Shown: positions 60,300 through 64,000 of the stretch, piece after piece
How positions within the stretch are numbered: position 1 is the first letter of the stretch
Layout: every line of letters begins with the position of its first letter
Origin: Terriglobales bacterium
GTDB lineage: Bacteria > Acidobacteriota > Terriglobia > Terriglobales > Acidobacteriaceae
DNA: 64,000 nt
Reading direction: 5' to 3'
Assembly (NCBI GenBank): GCA_025934735.1
Contig: JAICWP010000004.1
Span: forward strand, 1 to 64,000
Translations under genes and position numbers: made by a program
Notes under the pieces: model-generated
What the model saw: only the letters and a program-made list of their open reading frames with translations
The model's database searches: none
What the model was told of the DNA's origin: nothing

Positions 60300-62711
60300 A
60301 TGATCGGCGAAGTCCTTGCCCATTACCGAATCGTCCGCAAACTCGGAGGCGGCGGTATGGGTATTGTCTATGAAGCTGAAGACCTCAAGCTAGGACGTCG
60401 CGTCGCCCTGAAGTTCATCCCTGAAAATCTGGCTCACGACCCCAAGGCGCTGCAGCGGTTTCTGCGCGAGGCGCGAGCGGCTTCGGTGCTGAACCATCCC
60501 AATATCTGCACCATCCATGAAGTGGAAGAGCATAACAGCCGGCCTTTTATCGTCATGGAAATGCTGGAGGGCGAGAGCCTTAAGCAGCGACTGCACGGGA
60601 AGCCGCTACCGCTGGAGGACGTGCTCGAAATCGGCATTCAGGTAGCCGATGCCCTGGATGCGGCACACCACAAGGGCATCGTGCATCGGGACATCAAGCC
60701 GGCCAACATCTACATCTCGCCGCGCGGGCAAGCCAAAATCCTGGACTTCGGCCTGGCCAAGCTGGGCCCGGAACAACAGATGTTTTGCCCGGACGGCAGT
60801 TCCACCGCCGTGGTGGAGGAAGCGCTGACCGCCGAAGGCGTGGTGCCGGGCACTGCGGTGTACATGTCGCCGGAACAGGTGCGCAGCGAGGAGGTGGACG
60901 CGCGCTCTGATCTGTTTTCTTTTGGGGTGGTTCTTTATGAGCTGGCCACCGGGCGCAAGCCATTTGTGGGCAAAAACGTCGTGCTCACGCTGGAGGCCAT
61001 CCTGCACCAGAAGCCGGCTTCGCCTCTGGCGATGAATACCGATTTGCCCGCCGATTTCGAGCGCATCGTGGGCCGGGCCCTGGAGAAAAAACGTGAAGAC
61101 CGGTATCCCTCAGCGGCGCAGCTGCGGGAGGACCTGGAGCGCCTGAAGAAGGAAACCGAGTCTGGTCTGGAGCCCGCGGCGCTGCGCAAATCGGCGCTGC
61201 TGCCGCGACTGCCGAACAAGACTTTTCAAGGTCCGAGCTGGTACCACCATTACCTGTTGCTGGCCATGGCTGGGCTGCTGGTGGCGGTGCTCACAGCCGT
61301 GGGCGCCTGGTGGTTCAAGCACGCCCGCGCTGCTTCCGGTGCGCCGAATACCATTGCTGTTGTTCCCTTCAGAAATATGACCGGGGACAAGAGCATGGAC
61401 TTCCTCAGCTTCGCCCTGGCGGACGAAATTGCCACTCAGCTCACCTACATTCCCACGCTGGAAGTACGCCCCTTGGAAGAGTCTCGGAAGTTTGCCGACA
61501 AGGATCCGCAACAAGCGGGCAAGGACTTGCGGGTCGCGGTGGTGGTGACCGGGCACTACTTGAAGCAAAACACCACTTTGCGGGTGACGCTGGAAGCGGT
61601 GGAAGTGAAGGGAAACCGCGTGTTCTGGCAGGGGACTGTCGCGGCCGGGACGGGCGACCTGACCGGCATGCAGAAGGAGATCGCCAGCCGCGTGCGCCAG
61701 GGTTTCATCCCGCGGCTGGGCCTGGTGAGCGCTCCCACGCAGGCGGGTACGCGGCCCAGAAATGCGCAAGCTTACGACCTCTACCTGCGCAGTTCGGCGG
61801 TGCCGCACGATCCCGCGCCCAACAAGGAAGCCATTGCCCTGTTGGAGAAGGCGGTCAAACTGGATCCCAATTACGCGCCGGCCTGGCAGGCGCTGGGCAA
61901 GCGCTACTACTTCGACGCGGCCTATTCCGACGGTGGAGATGCGGCCTTCCAGCGCTCCACGGTGGCGCTTGAGCGCGCGCTGCAACTGGACCCCAACCTG
62001 ATCTCGGCTGCCGCTGACCTCACCCAGAACCGGATTGAATGGGGCGAACTGGATAAAGCCGGCGAGGCTGAGGCGCTGGTGAAGCGCCGTCCTGACAACG
62101 CCGAGGCGCACTTCACCGTCGCCTATGTTTATCGTTACGCAGGCCTGCTGGAGGCGGCGGCGCAGGAATGTGATGCCGCCCTCCGTCTGGATCCCGGCGA
62201 TTTCAACCTGCGCTCTTGTGCTTTTGCCTTCCTGGAGCTGGGCAAAACGCAAAAAGCCATGCAATACGTTCGCCTGGACGCGCACTCGCAATGGACGCGC
62301 AACGTGGTGCCCGCCATCCTGCTGCGGGCTGGACAGGTGGTGGAGGCGCGCCAGGCCGCGGAACGGATGACGAACGATGCGCCTTGGTACGGCGGCCTGC
62401 TGCAAACCTGCCTGAAGCGGCCGGCCGAAATGGGGCAAGCCACGCATGCCACCGAGCCGGCGCTAATGTTGCTGCGCGATCCGGAAATGAAGTACTTTCA
62501 TGCTTCGCTGCTGGGCTATTGCGGGCAGGAGCGGGCTGCCCTGGACCTGCTGCGCAGCGCCATCGAGGAAAATTATTGCGCCTCTTCGGCCCTGCAGGTG
62601 GATCCATTGTGGGCCAAGCTGCGAGAGAAGCCGGAATTTTCCGAATTGCAGGCGTTAGCCAATCAGTGCCAGAACCGGTTTTTGGCGGCGCTTACCCAGT
62701 CCGCCCGTTGA
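60300..62711 (+). CDS. Serine/threonine protein kinase fused to TolB-like and TPR domains
   Basis: An 803-residue Hanks-type kinase. The cytoplasmic kinase domain (about 10-270) has the glycine loop KLGGGGMGIVYEAED, VALKF, VHRDIKPANIYI (catalytic loop near 128-139), ILDFGLAKLG (DFG near 146) and MSPEQVRSEEVDARSD. One membrane helix is at about 318-338. The extracytoplasmic part has a TolB/FlgO-like N-domain (AVVPFRNMTGDKSMDFLSFA near 356-375) and then about seven TPR-like helices (about 490-780). This fusion is common in Acidobacteriota. The start ATG 60300 follows a purine-poor stretch; the frame upstream to 60213 is unlikely. Confidence 0.9.
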   Translation: MIGEVLAHYRIVRKLGGGGMGIVYEAEDLKLGRRVALKFIPENLAHDPKALQRFLREARAASVLNHPNICTIHEVEEHNSRPFIVMEMLEGESLKQRLHGKPLPLEDVLEIGIQVADALDAAHHKGIVHRDIKPANIYISPRGQAKILDFGLAKLGPEQQMFCPDGSSTAVVEEALTAEGVVPGTAVYMSPEQVRSEEVDARSDLFSFGVVLYELATGRKPFVGKNVVLTLEAILHQKPASPLAMNTDLPADFERIVGRALEKKREDRYPSAAQLREDLERLKKETESGLEPAALRKSALLPRLPNKTFQGPSWYHHYLLLAMAGLLVAVLTAVGAWWFKHARAASGAPNTIAVVPFRNMTGDKSMDFLSFALADEIATQLTYIPTLEVRPLEESRKFADKDPQQAGKDLRVAVVVTGHYLKQNTTLRVTLEAVEVKGNRVFWQGTVAAGTGDLTGMQKEIASRVRQGFIPRLGLVSAPTQAGTRPRNAQAYDLYLRSSAVPHDPAPNKEAIALLEKAVKLDPNYAPAWQALGKRYYFDAAYSDGGDAAFQRSTVALERALQLDPNLISAAADLTQNRIEWGELDKAGEAEALVKRRPDNAEAHFTVAYVYRYAGLLEAAAQECDAALRLDPGDFNLRSCAFAFLELGKTQKAMQYVRLDAHSQWTRNVVPAILLRAGQVVEARQAAERMTNDAPWYGGLLQTCLKRPAEMGQATHATEPALMLLRDPEMKYFHASLLGYCGQERAALDLLRSAIEENYCASSALQVDPLWAKLREKPEFSELQALANQCQNRFLAALTQSAR

Positions 62712-62810
62712 GGGTTGCGGACGGGTTGCATTTTGGGATGGGTTCGACCAGGCCGAGGTAGGTCCTGGGCAAAATTCGCACGTGGATTACTTATTCGAGG
62801 AGGATTGGAC

Positions 62811-63806
62811 ATGGTGACTGCGCGCAAGGGGGCCCTTCTGTTGCTCGCGTTGGCCCTGCTGTTGATCCTGGGCGGCTGTGCGTCGCAGCATGACGCCGAT
62901 GAGAACTACTATCTAGTCTGTGCCAACACGCAGATAGGGTACTGGCAAGCAGCGCGTGCGGGATTTCTGAAAGCTGCGGCGCAGATGAAGGTGAAAGCGG
63001 AGGTCGTCGGTCCCGATACGTACGATCCCAAGGCGCAGGAGTTGGCGTTCCAAAAGCTGCTGCAGGGAAAGCCCACCGGTATCCTGGTTTCGCCCGCCAG
63101 CCCGGAACTGATGCGCGGCGACATTGAGCAGGCCATCGCCGCCGGCATTCCCGTCATCACCATTGACTCCGATTCGCCGGACAGCAAGCGGCTGCTGTTC
63201 ATCGGCACCAACAACTACGAGGCGGGGGTGATGGGGGCCAAGGTGGCAGCCGGCGCGATGCACGGGAAGGGCAACGTGGTCATCTTCACCATGCCGAACC
63301 AGGCTAACCTGGATGACCGGCTGCGCGGATACCGCGACGTATTTGCTTCATATCCTGGACTGAAGATCGTGCGCCTGGTGGACATCCATGGCGACCCGCG
63401 CGTGGCCTTCGACACCACAGAGCAGATCATTGGACAGAAAAAGGAAAAAGTAGATGGGTTTGTTTGCCTGGAGGCGCTGGCCGGCAAGGAGGTGGCCAAC
63501 GTGCTCGACCGCTATCACGTCGCCGGCAAAACCGTTGTCGCCATGGACACCGATCCCGACACGCTGGGCTGGATCAAAAAGGGAGTGATCGCCGCCACTA
63601 TCGCGCAGAAGCCTTATACCATGGCCTACGTGGGCCTGAAGATGCTGGATGACCTGCACCACCACAAGCTGAGTTCGCTTCAGCAGAACTGGGCGCAGGA
63701 TCCATTCTCGCCTTTGCCCGCCTTCGTGGATACAGGCGCCACCCTGATTGACAAGAACAACGTGGACGGCTTTATCGCGGCGCAGAAATCGGCCACTGCG
63801 AAATGA
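62811..63806 (+). CDS. Lipoprotein substrate-binding protein, sugar ABC type
   Basis: A 331-residue periplasmic-binding protein of the ribose/galactose type. A lipoprotein signal with Cys23 (LLLILGGCAS) anchors it. The fold has the two lobes and the typical segments ANTQIGYWQAARAGFLKAAA, GILVSPASPELMRGDIEQAI, VITIDSDSPDSKRLLFIGTN and FVCLEALAGKEVANVLD. It could bind a sugar or another small ligand for an ABC importer or a sensor, but no permease or ATPase gene is adjacent. GAGGAGG lies seven bases before ATG 62811; the longer frame from 62715 is not supported. Confidence 0.9.
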   Translation: MVTARKGALLLLALALLLILGGCASQHDADENYYLVCANTQIGYWQAARAGFLKAAAQMKVKAEVVGPDTYDPKAQELAFQKLLQGKPTGILVSPASPELMRGDIEQAIAAGIPVITIDSDSPDSKRLLFIGTNNYEAGVMGAKVAAGAMHGKGNVVIFTMPNQANLDDRLRGYRDVFASYPGLKIVRLVDIHGDPRVAFDTTEQIIGQKKEKVDGFVCLEALAGKEVANVLDRYHVAGKTVVAMDTDPDTLGWIKKGVIAATIAQKPYTMAYVGLKMLDDLHHHKLSSLQQNWAQDPFSPLPAFVDTGATLIDKNNVDGFIAAQKSATAK

Positions 63807-63925
63807 ACCTTTGAACTCCTCTCCTGAGAGCGCATATATTATTCGGCCCAATGCGGTCAGCGACTCTAGCTTCCAGCTTGTTCGGCATTCTTTATGCGCG
63901 CAAAATCGAGAGGCTTAGTGAAGCA

Positions 63926-64000
63926 TTAATGGCTCCGTTTCGGAGTCGCCAAATCGATGTAGTACTTACCATTCTTGACGCCAACCAGGTACGAGGTCGC
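63926..64000 (-). CDS. 3' end of a gene that continues past the window edge
   Basis: Twenty-four codons and a TAA read out of the window on the minus strand. The C-terminus is ATSYLVGVKNGKYYIDLATP followed by KRSH, a sensible coding-like sequence. Too short to name. The remaining gap 63807-63925 shows no clear terminator. Confidence 0.45.
   Translation of the reverse strand, partial: ATSYLVGVKNGKYYIDLATPKRSH

Noticed and set aside
61110-62447. 445-codon frame antisense to the kinase gene
   Set aside because: Shadow of the TPR region; no motif.

Overview
The window looks like a chromosomal segment of an Acidobacteriota (class Terriglobia-like) bacterium. The inference rests on two PadR-regulator/ADOP-permease pairs (ADOP means Acidobacterial duplicated orphan permease), a VPS10/sortilin-type propeller protein, a serine/threonine kinase fused to TPR repeats, GC-rich coding DNA with long antisense open frames, and REP-like palindromes together with a remnant of a REP-associated transposase. 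No rRNA, tRNA, CRISPR array, prophage or intact insertion sequence was seen.

Region 1 (about 0.4-13.1 kb, minus strand) is one long Tad/Flp pilus locus. In transcription order it reads flp pilin, prepilin peptidase, two TadE pseudopilins, CpaB/RcpC, secretin CpaC/RcpA, TadG, CpaE/TadZ, ATPase CpaF/TadA, TadB and TadC. It continues without a break into a 27-residue membrane miniprotein, a DUF192 protein and a large TonB-C-domain protein, and the last five genes are joined by overlaps or short gaps. A strong hairpin lies between flp and the peptidase gene. A frameshifted REP transposase remnant and a 24-bp tandem repeat sit past the 3' end.

Region 2 (13.1-25.5 kb) holds an APC/PHS-type amine or amino-acid permease, an exported S10 carboxypeptidase-like protein, an MFS transporter, an exported metallo-beta-lactamase-fold hydrolase beside a sortilin-like propeller, a glycine-rich exported protein with an internal duplication, a GT87-type mannosyltransferase-like membrane protein and a methyltransferase.

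Region 3 (25.5-42.6 kb) has a sigma-54 activator with a degenerate receiver in an operon with a polytopic membrane protein, the first PadR-ADOP pair with a good promoter and a flanking inverted repeat, ileS-lspA, a second TonB-C protein, a short-period repeat patch, the second PadR-ADOP pair and an M6 metalloprotease.

Region 4 (42.7-64 kb) is mostly core metabolism and signalling: a PlcC-type phosphoesterase, glnE, icd, mdh, a LysR regulator, glnA (with the tyrosine that GlnE modifies), a HAD phosphatase divergent from inositol-1-phosphate synthase, an exported M48 peptidase, a GAF protein with a degenerate GGDEF domain, a kinase-TolB-TPR fusion, a lipoprotein substrate-binding protein and the 3' end of one more gene at the window edge.

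The most unusual items are the extended 3' end of the tad operon, the flp-cpaA hairpin, the palindrome at the PadR promoter, a group of GTGAC/GTCAC operator-like palindromes before icd and two protease genes, and several signalling proteins whose catalytic or phospho-acceptor motifs are degraded.
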